From assembly GCA_937871285.1 (NCBI GenBank), contig CALMQS010000005.1:1-43041 (forward strand): a DNA stretch of 43,041 nucleotides, in the 5' to 3' direction. Position 1 is the first letter of the stretch. Each line of letters begins with the position of its first letter. Positions 32,711 to 39,858 of the stretch are shown here, one piece after another. Under the pieces are notes generated by a model. The model saw only the letters and a list, made by a program, of their open reading frames with translations. It had not been told where the DNA came from and searched no databases. Source of the stretch: an uncultured Sphingobacteriales bacterium. GTDB lineage: Bacteria; Bacteroidota; Bacteroidia; Chitinophagales; Chitinophagaceae. A program made the position numbers and the translations under genes.

Positions 32711-33127
32711 TTAATTGCAGTATTCTTCAAAAGCTGCGATAAGATTACTGGCTATCAATTGAGCAGGCCTGCCTTCTATTTGGTGACGTTCAATAAAATG
32801 CACCAACTGACCATCTTTAAAAAGCGCTATTGCGGGAGACGATGGCGGGTAAGGCAACAGGTGCTCTCTTAATGTTTTAACCGCGTCAATATCGAAACCT
32901 GCAAAACTGGTGGTAAGCTGGTCGGGCTTTTTGGCTGCATTGGCTACTGCCATCAATACACCCGGTCTTGCGCTCCCTGCAGAACAACCACATACAGAGT
33001 TGATCATTACCAGCGTTGTGCCTTTGAGCTGCAAAGCCTGCTCTACTTCCTGGGGAGTTAACAGCTCATTGAAACCATTATCGGTTAACTCCTCCTTCAT
33101 TGGTATTACAATTTCTTCGGGATACAT
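32711..33127 (-). CDS. Bacilliredoxin, BrxA/BrxB family
   Basis: Bacilliredoxins remove bacillithiol from mixed disulfides on proteins. The 138-residue thioredoxin-fold protein has the family motif SVCGCSAGSARPG (Cys-Gly-Cys active site, about residues 46-48), the upstream LVMINSVCG strand and the C-terminal LLPYPPSSPAIALFKDGQLV and FIERHQIEGR. Both redox cysteines are intact. It is monocistronic, with a terminator just downstream and a -7 box at 33164-33171. Its expected reductase partner, YpdA, is encoded at 20136-21110. Confidence 0.93.
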   Translation of the reverse strand: MYPEEIVIPMKEELTDNGFNELLTPQEVEQALQLKGTTLVMINSVCGCSAGSARPGVLMAVANAAKKPDQLTTSFAGFDIDAVKTLREHLLPYPPSSPAIALFKDGQLVHFIERHQIEGRPAQLIASNLIAAFEEYCN

Positions 33128-33163
33128 TGCTTTAATATTTTAGTTGATTAATTTTCAGTGTTG

Positions 33164-33171
33164 CAAAGTTA
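33164..33171 (-). promoter_or_regulatory. -7 promoter box for the bacilliredoxin gene
   Basis: Minus-strand TAACTTTG (TAnnTTTG) lies 37 bp before the start codon. Confidence 0.5.
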
Positions 33172-33198
33172 GGCAAATCTTTCTTCATTAAATGAAGC

Positions 33199-33240
33199 GA
33201 CATATTGTCATTAAATATAATAAAATAGAGACAGAATGTC
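33199..33240. promoter_or_regulatory. Pair of GACA-N3-TGTC palindromes upstream of hsp20
   Basis: GACATATTGTC (33199-33209) and GACAGAATGTC (33230-33240) share the same GACA/TGTC arms. Their centres are 31 bp apart, three helical turns, so dimers would sit on one face of the DNA. They lie between the divergent bacilliredoxin and hsp20 genes. The binding protein is unknown; a stress regulator is inferred from the neighbours. Confidence 0.5.
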
Positions 33241-33359
33241 TTACTAAATTTATTTTAAGTGCCATTTACTGCAAATAGTTCATCTTTTTACGGGTGGAAC
33301 ACTGTTTGATCATTGTCTGTTGTATAAACAAAAATTAATAACGATTAAAATAACAAACT

Positions 33360-33800
33360 ATGACACTCGTAAAAGTAAACGGATCCCCGGCAAAAAAAGC
33401 ATACGGCAGCTTCCTGGATGAATGGCTGAATGAATGGACAAACCTGGGTAAAGACGACAACGCGGTTCAATACAACAGCGTGCCCGTAAATATTCATGAA
33501 ACCAATGAAGCCTATCACCTTGAGCTCAATGCACCCGGATTAAAAAAAGAAGACATTAAACTTAAAGTTGAAAATGGTTTACTGACCATTTCCTATGAAC
33601 AAAAAGAAGAAACCAAAAGCGATGATTACAAAACAGTGCGCAGGGAATTTAAGTACAAAAGCTTTAAACGGAGTTTTACCATAAGTGATAAAATTGATTC
33701 CGATAATATTCAGGGTAAATATGAAGATGGTATATTAAAAGTGCTTTTACCTAAGAAAGCGGAAGCGCAGGCTGTTACCAAGCAGATAGATATTCAGTAA
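33360..33800 (+). CDS. Small heat shock protein, Hsp20/alpha-crystallin family
   Basis: Hsp20 proteins hold unfolding proteins in a refoldable state. The 146-residue protein has an N-terminal arm (MTLVKVNGSPAKKAYGSFLD), then the alpha-crystallin domain (about 45-140) with VPVNIHETNEAYHLELNAPG, LKKEDIKLKVENGLLTISYE, the conserved REFKYKSFKRSFTISDKID and the terminal KYEDGILKVLLPKK. The last motif is the family's G-x-L box. The C-terminal IxI-like tail ends KQIDIQ. A terminator follows 53 bp downstream. Confidence 0.95.
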   Translation: MTLVKVNGSPAKKAYGSFLDEWLNEWTNLGKDDNAVQYNSVPVNIHETNEAYHLELNAPGLKKEDIKLKVENGLLTISYEQKEETKSDDYKTVRREFKYKSFKRSFTISDKIDSDNIQGKYEDGILKVLLPKKAEAQAVTKQIDIQ

Positions 33801-33853
33801 ATGATAGTTTCGGATTTTGTTATACAGAATAATGTACGCATTGGTTTTGAAGC

Positions 33854-33883
33854 AGGCTGGCTCTTTGTAGTCAGCCTTTTTTT
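33854..33883 (+). terminator. Terminator of hsp20
   Basis: The stem AGGCTG/CAGCCT with a 12-base loop is followed by TTTTTTT. Confidence 0.85.
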
Positions 33884-33943
33884 GAAAACATTAACATTCA
33901 GGTGTTTATTATATTCCTGCCCTGTGCGATTATGCACTGTACT

Positions 33944-33976
33944 TTGAGTGATGTATGAAATAAAGCATTAAATTTG
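33944..33976 (+). promoter_or_regulatory. Promoter of the 34015 gene
   Basis: TTG at 33944-33946 and TAAATTTG at 33969-33976 are 22 bp apart and end 38 bp before the TTG start codon, supporting that start. Confidence 0.55.
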
Positions 33977-34014
33977 CGCTACTTAATTTTTTAACCCTCT
34001 AAAAAACCAGCAAA

Positions 34015-35301
34015 TTGATCAATAATAAGTTTGCGTTCATCTTGGTTTTATTGATAGGTTTTGCTCTCCCGTCATTTTCACAGGTCATAGATTCGCTGAA
34101 AACAGACACGGCTAAATCCGATACTATTTTTCGCACTATTCCCCAGGAAGATTCGGTATTGAGAATAAGGAACCTGAACCCTTATATTACCCTGCATGTG
34201 GATTCCACCCTGCAATATAAGCTGGATATAAACAAAGATCAATCGCAGTATTACTGGTTCCTGAAAAATTCTCCGGTGGGACTTAAGATTGAGCGAAACA
34301 GCGGACTCTTAACCTTCAAGGCTGAAAAGGCATTCTTCCTTTCCGGCAGGCTCAAATACGATTTGGATTACAAGGTAGATCTGGGTGTGCAGAACTTGGA
34401 TGACCCTAAAGATAAAATAGATACTTCTTTTACTCTGCTGTTTTTTAATACAGAGATCATTCCTTCTAAAATAAAACCGAGCGTTAACAACATATTGTAT
34501 GTAGATGAGGGTGACAGTGTTAGCTTTAAAGTGCAGTGTGAAGACGGGAATTTCCCTATCGAAAATATTACGATGACCAGTAATTACCCGATTAAAACCA
34601 TTGGAACCGTAACCAAATGCGGAGATGATTTTAAATGGTCGCCGCCGTTTGGCTTTGTTAAGCCATCCGATAAAGACAAGCAAAAAGAAGTGATCGTTAA
34701 TTTTGTGGGGGCCAATAAATTTAATGTGCGGGATACGGCAACCATCCGGATCGTAGTGAAAGAAAATATCAATTACCCGCAAAAGGTACTCGAATACAAT
34801 GAGATCGTAAGAAGTATCCAGGCCTATTCTAACCGCCTGAAAGCCACTTTTATGGAGTTGGATAAAAAGATAAAATCAACCCGCGGCGCCCGCACTACCT
34901 TTGATCTTACCTCAGCGGCTTCTTCGCTGGGAGGAACCGTATTTTCATCTTTACCAACAGACGGACAAAAAACTGCCGGTAAAATATTACCCAGTGTTGG
35001 CGTGGCGATGGTGCCGGTAAAAGAATCGGTATCGCCTGTTAAAAAAGAGGAACAAAATTCTGCAACGCTTGTACGTAACAGCATTAAACGCTTAGACTAC
35101 CTGCTCCAGAATAACGTGCTGGTAGGTGAAAAAGATCCGGAACTGATTAATAAAAGCCAAAAGCTAAGGGAGGAATTAAAGCAGATCCAATTACAATTGA
35201 TAGAGGTTCCTGTTGTTGAATTTGGCGATTCACCTGAAGAGCTGGATAAGTATTTCAATAACCCGAAAGTGGCTAAAAAATACCGCATGAGAAAATCATA
35301 G
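34015..35301 (+). CDS. Secreted hypothetical protein with Ig-like fold and coiled coil
   Basis: 428 residues starting at a TTG codon (MINNKFAFILVLLIGFALPS), which gives a clean signal peptide cleaved near SFSQ. No ATG gives a signal peptide in this frame. Residues about 45-140 look like a cadherin/Ig-like putative domain (YYWFLKNSPVGLKIERNSGL...). A second beta domain follows at about 150-250, then a helical coiled-coil-like part (about 255-420) with a low-complexity linker around 290-340. The C-terminus KYFNNPKVAKKYRMRKS is basic. I do not recognise the family. It is monocistronic with a good promoter. Confidence 0.7.
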   Translation: MINNKFAFILVLLIGFALPSFSQVIDSLKTDTAKSDTIFRTIPQEDSVLRIRNLNPYITLHVDSTLQYKLDINKDQSQYYWFLKNSPVGLKIERNSGLLTFKAEKAFFLSGRLKYDLDYKVDLGVQNLDDPKDKIDTSFTLLFFNTEIIPSKIKPSVNNILYVDEGDSVSFKVQCEDGNFPIENITMTSNYPIKTIGTVTKCGDDFKWSPPFGFVKPSDKDKQKEVIVNFVGANKFNVRDTATIRIVVKENINYPQKVLEYNEIVRSIQAYSNRLKATFMELDKKIKSTRGARTTFDLTSAASSLGGTVFSSLPTDGQKTAGKILPSVGVAMVPVKESVSPVKKEEQNSATLVRNSIKRLDYLLQNNVLVGEKDPELINKSQKLREELKQIQLQLIEVPVVEFGDSPEELDKYFNNPKVAKKYRMRKS

Positions 35302-35607
35302 CATATGCAGAGAGGTGTCGGCTATCAGCAGTCAGGTATCAGTGGGATACTACTAACGATAGGTTTGAATACTTAAATGGCGAGATGTCAGTTGAAGGAT
35401 TTGAAATTTGAAATTTAATACCTGCCCGTCCGGCAGGCGGGTTTGAGATTGCATTCCGCTTCAGATTTTTTTAGTTTACGGTTTATTGTTTGTGGTTTAT
35501 GGTTGCCACATCCGCTTCGGATTTCGAGCTTTGTGCTTCGGATTTATTAGCTATCAGGATGTACGCTTCAACGTAACTATAAACCATAAACTATCAAACT
35601 ACAAACT
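35302..35607. repeat. Intergenic heptamer arrays in opposed arms with a GC palindrome
   Basis: This 306-bp gap lies between convergent genes. ATTTGAA units at about 35400-35420 are interrupted by the palindrome at 35421-35441 and resume as TTTGAGATT. Next come GTTTACG, GTTTATT, GTTTGTG, GTTTATG, GTTGCCA (about 35477-35511) and, in the other orientation, TATAAAC, CATAAAC and related words (about 35577-35607). TTCGGAT words lie between. No gene is seen. Confidence 0.65.
35421..35441. repeat. GC palindrome copy inside a heptamer array
   Basis: A 21-bp imperfect palindrome, CCTGCCCGTC followed by CGGCAGGCGGG, splits a run of ATTTGAA/TTTGAGA words, so it looks inserted later than the array. Confidence 0.65.
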
Positions 35608-36429
35608 TCAATTCAGCTTCACCTCCAATACTTTCGGCCACAGCTTGCCGGTAACAAACATCCTGCTGGTTGCAGCATCCCATGCCACACCATTCAGCAC
35701 TGCGCCTTCCTGCACGGCTTCTTTATCATAATTAATATTCGCGAACCTTTTAAGCGCATCTGTAAAGTCAAGTATGCCTGCTACCCATCCTGAAGAAGGA
35801 TCTATTTTCAGGATATAGTTTGTTTCCCATTGATTCGCATATACGTAACCGTTTATATATTCCAGCTCATTGAGATTGTTTACCGGGCCAAGGTGGTTGT
35901 ATACGGATACGATCTTCATCAGCTTAAAATCACCGGGCCGAACGAAATATAATTTATCCGTACCGTCGCTTATGATCAGGTGGGTACTATCGTGCGTAAG
36001 CCCCCAGCCCTCCCTGTTCCAGTATACCGTTCTTACCTTTTTTAGATCCTTAAGACTATACACCAGCACAATATGGTCCTGCCAGGTTAGCTGGTAAAGG
36101 GTGTCGTTTAAAATAGTAATGCCCTCACCAAACAGATCAGGGTCTATATCAATCTTTTTTTGAATGTTCCCGGTTTTGTAATCTACTTTACGCAGGGTAG
36201 AAGCCTTTTTTTGTCCTGTGCCTTCATACAAATGATCGTTGTGAAACACAAGCCCCTGCGTAAACGCCGTTGTATCGTGGGGATAGATATTCAGTAAGGT
36301 GTAACTCACGGGTGAGGGCGGAGGGATATTGTTTACAGGAACATCTACCCCCGAGCCGGAGGAACTGCTATTGTTACATGACCAGAACAAAGCCATACAA
36401 AAAACGAAAAGGGATGTTTTTTTTATCAT
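35608..36429 (-). CDS. Glutaminyl-peptide cyclotransferase (plant/bacterial type) lipoprotein
   Basis: This enzyme cyclises N-terminal glutamine of peptides to pyroglutamate; in Bacteroidota such periplasmic QCs act on proteins newly exported with N-terminal Gln. The 273-residue protein has a lipobox signal (FVFCMALFWSC, Cys18), a Ser/Pro linker, then a five-bladed beta-propeller. Motifs include YPHDTTAFTQGLVF, LYEGTGQ, LFGEGITILNDTLYQLTW, EGWGLTHDSTHLIISDGT, LNELEYINGYVYANQWETN and VLNGVAWDAATSRMFVTGKLWP. The EGT and ELEY/NQW motifs are diagnostic. A -7 box lies at 36447-36454. Confidence 0.93.
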   Translation of the reverse strand: MIKKTSLFVFCMALFWSCNNSSSSGSGVDVPVNNIPPPSPVSYTLLNIYPHDTTAFTQGLVFHNDHLYEGTGQKKASTLRKVDYKTGNIQKKIDIDPDLFGEGITILNDTLYQLTWQDHIVLVYSLKDLKKVRTVYWNREGWGLTHDSTHLIISDGTDKLYFVRPGDFKLMKIVSVYNHLGPVNNLNELEYINGYVYANQWETNYILKIDPSSGWVAGILDFTDALKRFANINYDKEAVQEGAVLNGVAWDAATSRMFVTGKLWPKVLEVKLN

Positions 36430-36446
36430 ATCATAACCAATTGCTG

Positions 36447-36454
36447 CAAAAATA
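36447..36454 (-). promoter_or_regulatory. -7 promoter box for the glutaminyl cyclase gene
   Basis: Minus-strand TATTTTTG (TAnnTTTG) lies 18 bp before the start codon. Confidence 0.45.
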
Positions 36455-36729
36455 AAGTTTTGAGCATGATGTGTGGTGGATAACCCATATTTTTAACCGT
36501 CAATTACCAGCAAACCATCGAAAACCATCGCGGTAAAGTTGTATATGCTGCAAATATTAGATTACTTTGCCCCACAGCGCACGCCACAAATACAGGCTAA
36601 GCCTGATCCAATTCCTCCTGATCTGCCATTACCTGTTCATCCTCTGTAAAAACCGAAAGATACGGATAAGCATAGTCCTTTGCCCTTGCCGGTACGGCTA
36701 TTGCCTTTAAATTTAATATCACCTTGAAA
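36455..36729. other. Intergenic DNA with a possible minus-strand micro-ORF
   Basis: On the minus strand 36597-36719 (GTG start) could encode 41 residues ending AYPYLSVFTEDEQVMADQEE and four more. It may be a small protein or the tail of a lost gene. TTACTTTG at 36562-36569, with TTG 20 bp upstream at 36539-36541, resembles a plus-strand promoter. No clear gene. Confidence 0.3.
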
Positions 36730-36751
36730 AGCTGATCATAAAAAATCAGCT
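36730..36751 (+). promoter_or_regulatory. Hairpin directly before the M43 protease start
   Basis: AGCTGAT (36730-36736) pairs with ATCAGCT (36745-36751), ending one base before the ATG. It would cover the ribosome-binding region and no other Shine-Dalgarno is seen. Confidence 0.4.
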
Positions 36752-36752
36752 C

Positions 36753-38021
36753 ATGAAATTTTTTCTGTTTACCCTCATCGTTTGCTGCAGTTCCCTGCTG
36801 GTTAGCGGCCAGCGCAACTGTGCAACAAATGAATACTGGCAAAGCCAGTTGAATAATGATCCCGCATTACGGCTGCGGTATAATCAAATAGAGAACGCGG
36901 CAAAGCTGCGCCCCTTCGTTTCAAAAAAGGAGCAGGACGCCGGCGTGGCAGATATGCCCGTTATTACCATTCCTGTTGTAATACACATCTTATATAATAC
37001 TCCCGCACAAAACATCACTGACGCGCAGGTACTGTCGCAACTGAATATATTGAATAACGATTTCCGGAAACAGAATGCCGATACCGCACAGATCCCACTT
37101 GCATTTGCTTCTTTTGCCGCCGATTGCAGCATACAGTTTGAACTGGCAAAAACAGATCCCGAAGGCCGGGCAACAACAGGGATCGTTCGAAAAAGAACAG
37201 ACCGCTTATCCTGGCAGCAGGATGATAAAATGAAATTTTCGGCATCGGATGGAAATGATGCATGGGACAGCCGTTATTATCTTAACATATGGGTATGCAA
37301 TCTTACCAAAAGCTTATTGGGTTATGCTACTTTTCCCGGCGCTTCGCCGGAAAAGGACGGCGTGGTTATTCGCACAGATGTATTTGGCCTTTCGGGCAAT
37401 AATAATACCGCCTACAACAAAGGCAGAACCACCACGCACGAGGTGGGGCACTGGCTTAACCTGAAACATCTTTGGGGAGATACGGATTGCGGCGATGACG
37501 GTGTGGATGATACGCCGCCCCAAAAAACATACAACAGCGGCTGCCCTTCCTTTCCGCAAATTACCGCCAACAGTTGCAACCCGCTTTCTTCGGGAGATAT
37601 GTTCATGAACTTCATGGATTTTTCGGATGATGCCTGCTTGCATATGTTCACACCGGGACAAAAACAAAAAATACATGACCTGTTCGCTGTATCTGCCCCC
37701 CGGGAAAGCCTGCTGCACTCCGCCGCTTTAAGCAAACCCTGGAATACCAGCGCTTCACCCGAACCGCAACCAACAGATGCCAGTCCGCGTTTGAGCATAT
37801 TTCCCAACCCCGCTTCATCGGTTATTACACTCCGGTTCAATGATGAGGAGCAAACTGCACCCGGAACCTACCGCATTTACGATGCTACAGGAAGATCCGT
37901 TCTTGAAGGCAATAATACTGCGGGAAGAATGGTTTCCATCAACACCTTAAAAGCAGGGATATATCTAATAAAATTACAGCGCAGCGGGCAGGTGCTGACA
38001 GCAAAATTTGTTAAGCAATAG
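36753..38021 (+). CDS. M43-family zinc metalloprotease with T9SS sorting domain
   Basis: This is a secreted pappalysin/cytophagalysin-type protease. The 422-residue protein has a signal peptide (MKFFLFTLIVCCSSLLVSGQ), a pro-region, then the metzincin site HEVGHWLNLKHLWGD (three His and the catalytic Glu, about residues 228-239). Paired Cys segments CGDDGVDDTP and NSCNP follow, and the Met-turn NFMDFSDDACLHMFTPGQ. The last 75 residues are a type IX secretion sorting domain: LSIFPNPASSVITLRF...GIYLIKLQRSGQVLTAKFVK. Export through the outer membrane by T9SS follows from this tail. All catalytic residues are present. A start-proximal hairpin may limit translation. Confidence 0.95.
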   Translation: MKFFLFTLIVCCSSLLVSGQRNCATNEYWQSQLNNDPALRLRYNQIENAAKLRPFVSKKEQDAGVADMPVITIPVVIHILYNTPAQNITDAQVLSQLNILNNDFRKQNADTAQIPLAFASFAADCSIQFELAKTDPEGRATTGIVRKRTDRLSWQQDDKMKFSASDGNDAWDSRYYLNIWVCNLTKSLLGYATFPGASPEKDGVVIRTDVFGLSGNNNTAYNKGRTTTHEVGHWLNLKHLWGDTDCGDDGVDDTPPQKTYNSGCPSFPQITANSCNPLSSGDMFMNFMDFSDDACLHMFTPGQKQKIHDLFAVSAPRESLLHSAALSKPWNTSASPEPQPTDASPRLSIFPNPASSVITLRFNDEEQTAPGTYRIYDATGRSVLEGNNTAGRMVSINTLKAGIYLIKLQRSGQVLTAKFVKQ

Positions 38022-38052
38022 TATTTTTTAATGCAGCGACAGTGCTGTGTTA

Positions 38053-38099
38053 ATGGTGAAAAGTGAATGGTGAATTACATTCCCCATTGCCTGTTCATG
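38053..38099. repeat. Heptamer word array between convergent genes
   Basis: ATGGTGA, AAAGTGA, ATGGTGA, then a spacer, then ATTGCCT, GTTCATG. The words are close to those at 23493-23527. It lies between the convergent M43 and 38164 genes. Confidence 0.55.
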
Positions 38100-38163
38100 T
38101 TTAACTGCTCACTTTTACGATAACATACAGTCATAATTTGCTTGACGTAACGCTATTTATGTA

Positions 38164-39558
38164 TTATTTAAGCACGGGTATGAAGATGCGAATAGTGTCT
38201 TTCGCTCCGTTTACATTTTCATCAACATAGATCAGGTCAACACCATCTCTGCTTTTCCGTTCTAATGTTTTCTTAACAGCAGATAATATGGCTTTTTGCA
38301 CGTCCGGAGCGGGCTTCCCTTTCTGAGTAGCAGTAGCTGATCCGTTAGCCGGTATTTCTGTTCCGGATTTTACCGTTTTATCCTTTTCAGCCTGCCCGGG
38401 ATTATCCCCGCTTTTTACCGGTGGCAACGGCTTCTTTTCAGCAGCAACGGCTGTCACCGAATCCGCTTTCTTCTCTGTTAGGGCATTCGAAGATTTAGCA
38501 GCTTCATTGTTATCTGTTTTATCAGCCGGCTTTATAACAAAAGGCAGGTACTTTACCGTTTCATTATTGTCTGCATCTTTTTTTGTGGCAGTATGAGCCG
38601 TCTGCCTGGTTTCGGCATCATTGCGTTTCGTAATTACTTCTTTTACCACAAAAGGTTCCTGCTCCTTTGCCGCGGCCAATACACCGCTATCCCTTTTTTG
38701 CGCTGCTGCAGGTACGCCAACGTTTTCTGTTTTAGCCCCAGCATTAACGGGTTCCGTAACTTCCTTTACTACAAACGGCTCATATTGCTTTTGTGTGTTT
38801 GCTGCAACGGTCTTATCGCCTTTCTGAACCGCTCCGGTTGCAGCCAGCTTTTCCGCTTCAGCGGAGTTTGTTTTTTCTATTTCCCGTACAACAAAAGTTT
38901 CGTTCTTTTTAGTTTCCGATTCTGCAATACTTGTTTTAATCTCCTCCTGCAGCACCGCAGACGCAACGGGCTCAGCGGGCTTGTTATTGTCTGTACTAAC
39001 GCTTACCGGTACTGCAGGTGCCGCACCGGTAATGGAAGATTCCCCAGTATCGTTATTCACGGGCGCCGTTTTTTTATCAACAATTACAAGCTGTTGCCGT
39101 ATAGAGGGATCATTTACCACACCGGCAAGCATAGCCGAAAACGGATCATCACTGATAACGCCCGGCAGCGGAGCAATGTTTGCCTTTACTTCCATATGCT
39201 GTTCCACAACCTTTCCCGTTAGCGTACCTTTTTGGTCAAGATGCAATAACTGCACTCCTGCCACACCCGCATCTTTCAATATAAAGCCGAGGTCTGTGTC
39301 ATTAACCGTACAATTAAAGCGCCATTCGGATATTTTTGCTCCCGGGAAACCTATTATAAGCTCATATGTGTTTTTTGTAAGCCCGGGAAGGAGTAAATAG
39401 CCGTTTCCGGAAGAAGTAAACGTTTCTGAGCCTATACGGCTATAAAAGGATTGGTGGTTCTGCGATTGTATGTATATATAATACTGCTCCTGGCTAAAAC
39501 CATTTTTAACCAGTACAAAGAACATAAAAATAAAAACTAGTTTCCGCAGTACGTTCAT
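38164..39558 (-). CDS. Secreted hypothetical protein with PFVVKEV-type repeats
   Basis: 464 residues. A signal peptide MNVLRKLVFIFMFFVLVKNG is followed by a beta-rich domain of about 110 residues (YYIYIQSQNHQSFYSRIGSE..., a PEGA-like look). Then comes a long Ala/Lys/Glu/Thr-rich disordered region in which a core recurs about every 40 residues: ETFVVREI, EPFVVKEV, EPFVVKEV, LPFVIKPA. The end (LERKSRDGVDLIYVDENVNG, then KDTIRIFIPVLK) returns to an ordered strand pattern. No known family is recognised. Repeats in a disordered linker may bind a partner in tandem; that is inference. It is convergent with the M43 gene, and a -7-like box lies at 39614-39621. Confidence 0.75.
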   Translation of the reverse strand: MNVLRKLVFIFMFFVLVKNGFSQEQYYIYIQSQNHQSFYSRIGSETFTSSGNGYLLLPGLTKNTYELIIGFPGAKISEWRFNCTVNDTDLGFILKDAGVAGVQLLHLDQKGTLTGKVVEQHMEVKANIAPLPGVISDDPFSAMLAGVVNDPSIRQQLVIVDKKTAPVNNDTGESSITGAAPAVPVSVSTDNNKPAEPVASAVLQEEIKTSIAESETKKNETFVVREIEKTNSAEAEKLAATGAVQKGDKTVAANTQKQYEPFVVKEVTEPVNAGAKTENVGVPAAAQKRDSGVLAAAKEQEPFVVKEVITKRNDAETRQTAHTATKKDADNNETVKYLPFVIKPADKTDNNEAAKSSNALTEKKADSVTAVAAEKKPLPPVKSGDNPGQAEKDKTVKSGTEIPANGSATATQKGKPAPDVQKAILSAVKKTLERKSRDGVDLIYVDENVNGAKDTIRIFIPVLK

Positions 39559-39858
39559 GCAAACTATAGATTTTCTTACGCCGGCGCGCTTTGCGTTATC
39601 CTTAAACAGCTAACAAAACTACTGCAAAAGATGAAATAGCTGCCATTCATGTAAAAAAAACATTATTTCCTGTATATGCAGGAATTTTACAGCTTTAATA
39701 AATCGTAATAAATGTTAGTATTATTGTGTTATAATGTGTGTAATGTAAATTGTTAGCATAATACCCGGACTAACCATCGTTAATCCGGCATTTTACAGCA
39801 TTGCATATATAAAAGGTATGTTATTTGAATTCATTTCTGTTATTAAATCGTTTTTAAC
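39559..39858. other. AT-rich regulatory gap between divergent genes
   Basis: The gap holds a minus-strand -7 box TAGTTTTG (39614-39621), a hairpin TTCCTG/CAGGAA around 39666-39683 and no coding sequence. No consensus promoter for the plus-strand aminopeptidase was found in it. Confidence 0.4.

Noticed and set aside
34309..34782. 157-residue minus-strand frame inside the 34015-35301 gene
   Set aside because: It is a shadow of the plus-strand gene, which has a signal peptide, a promoter and sensible composition.
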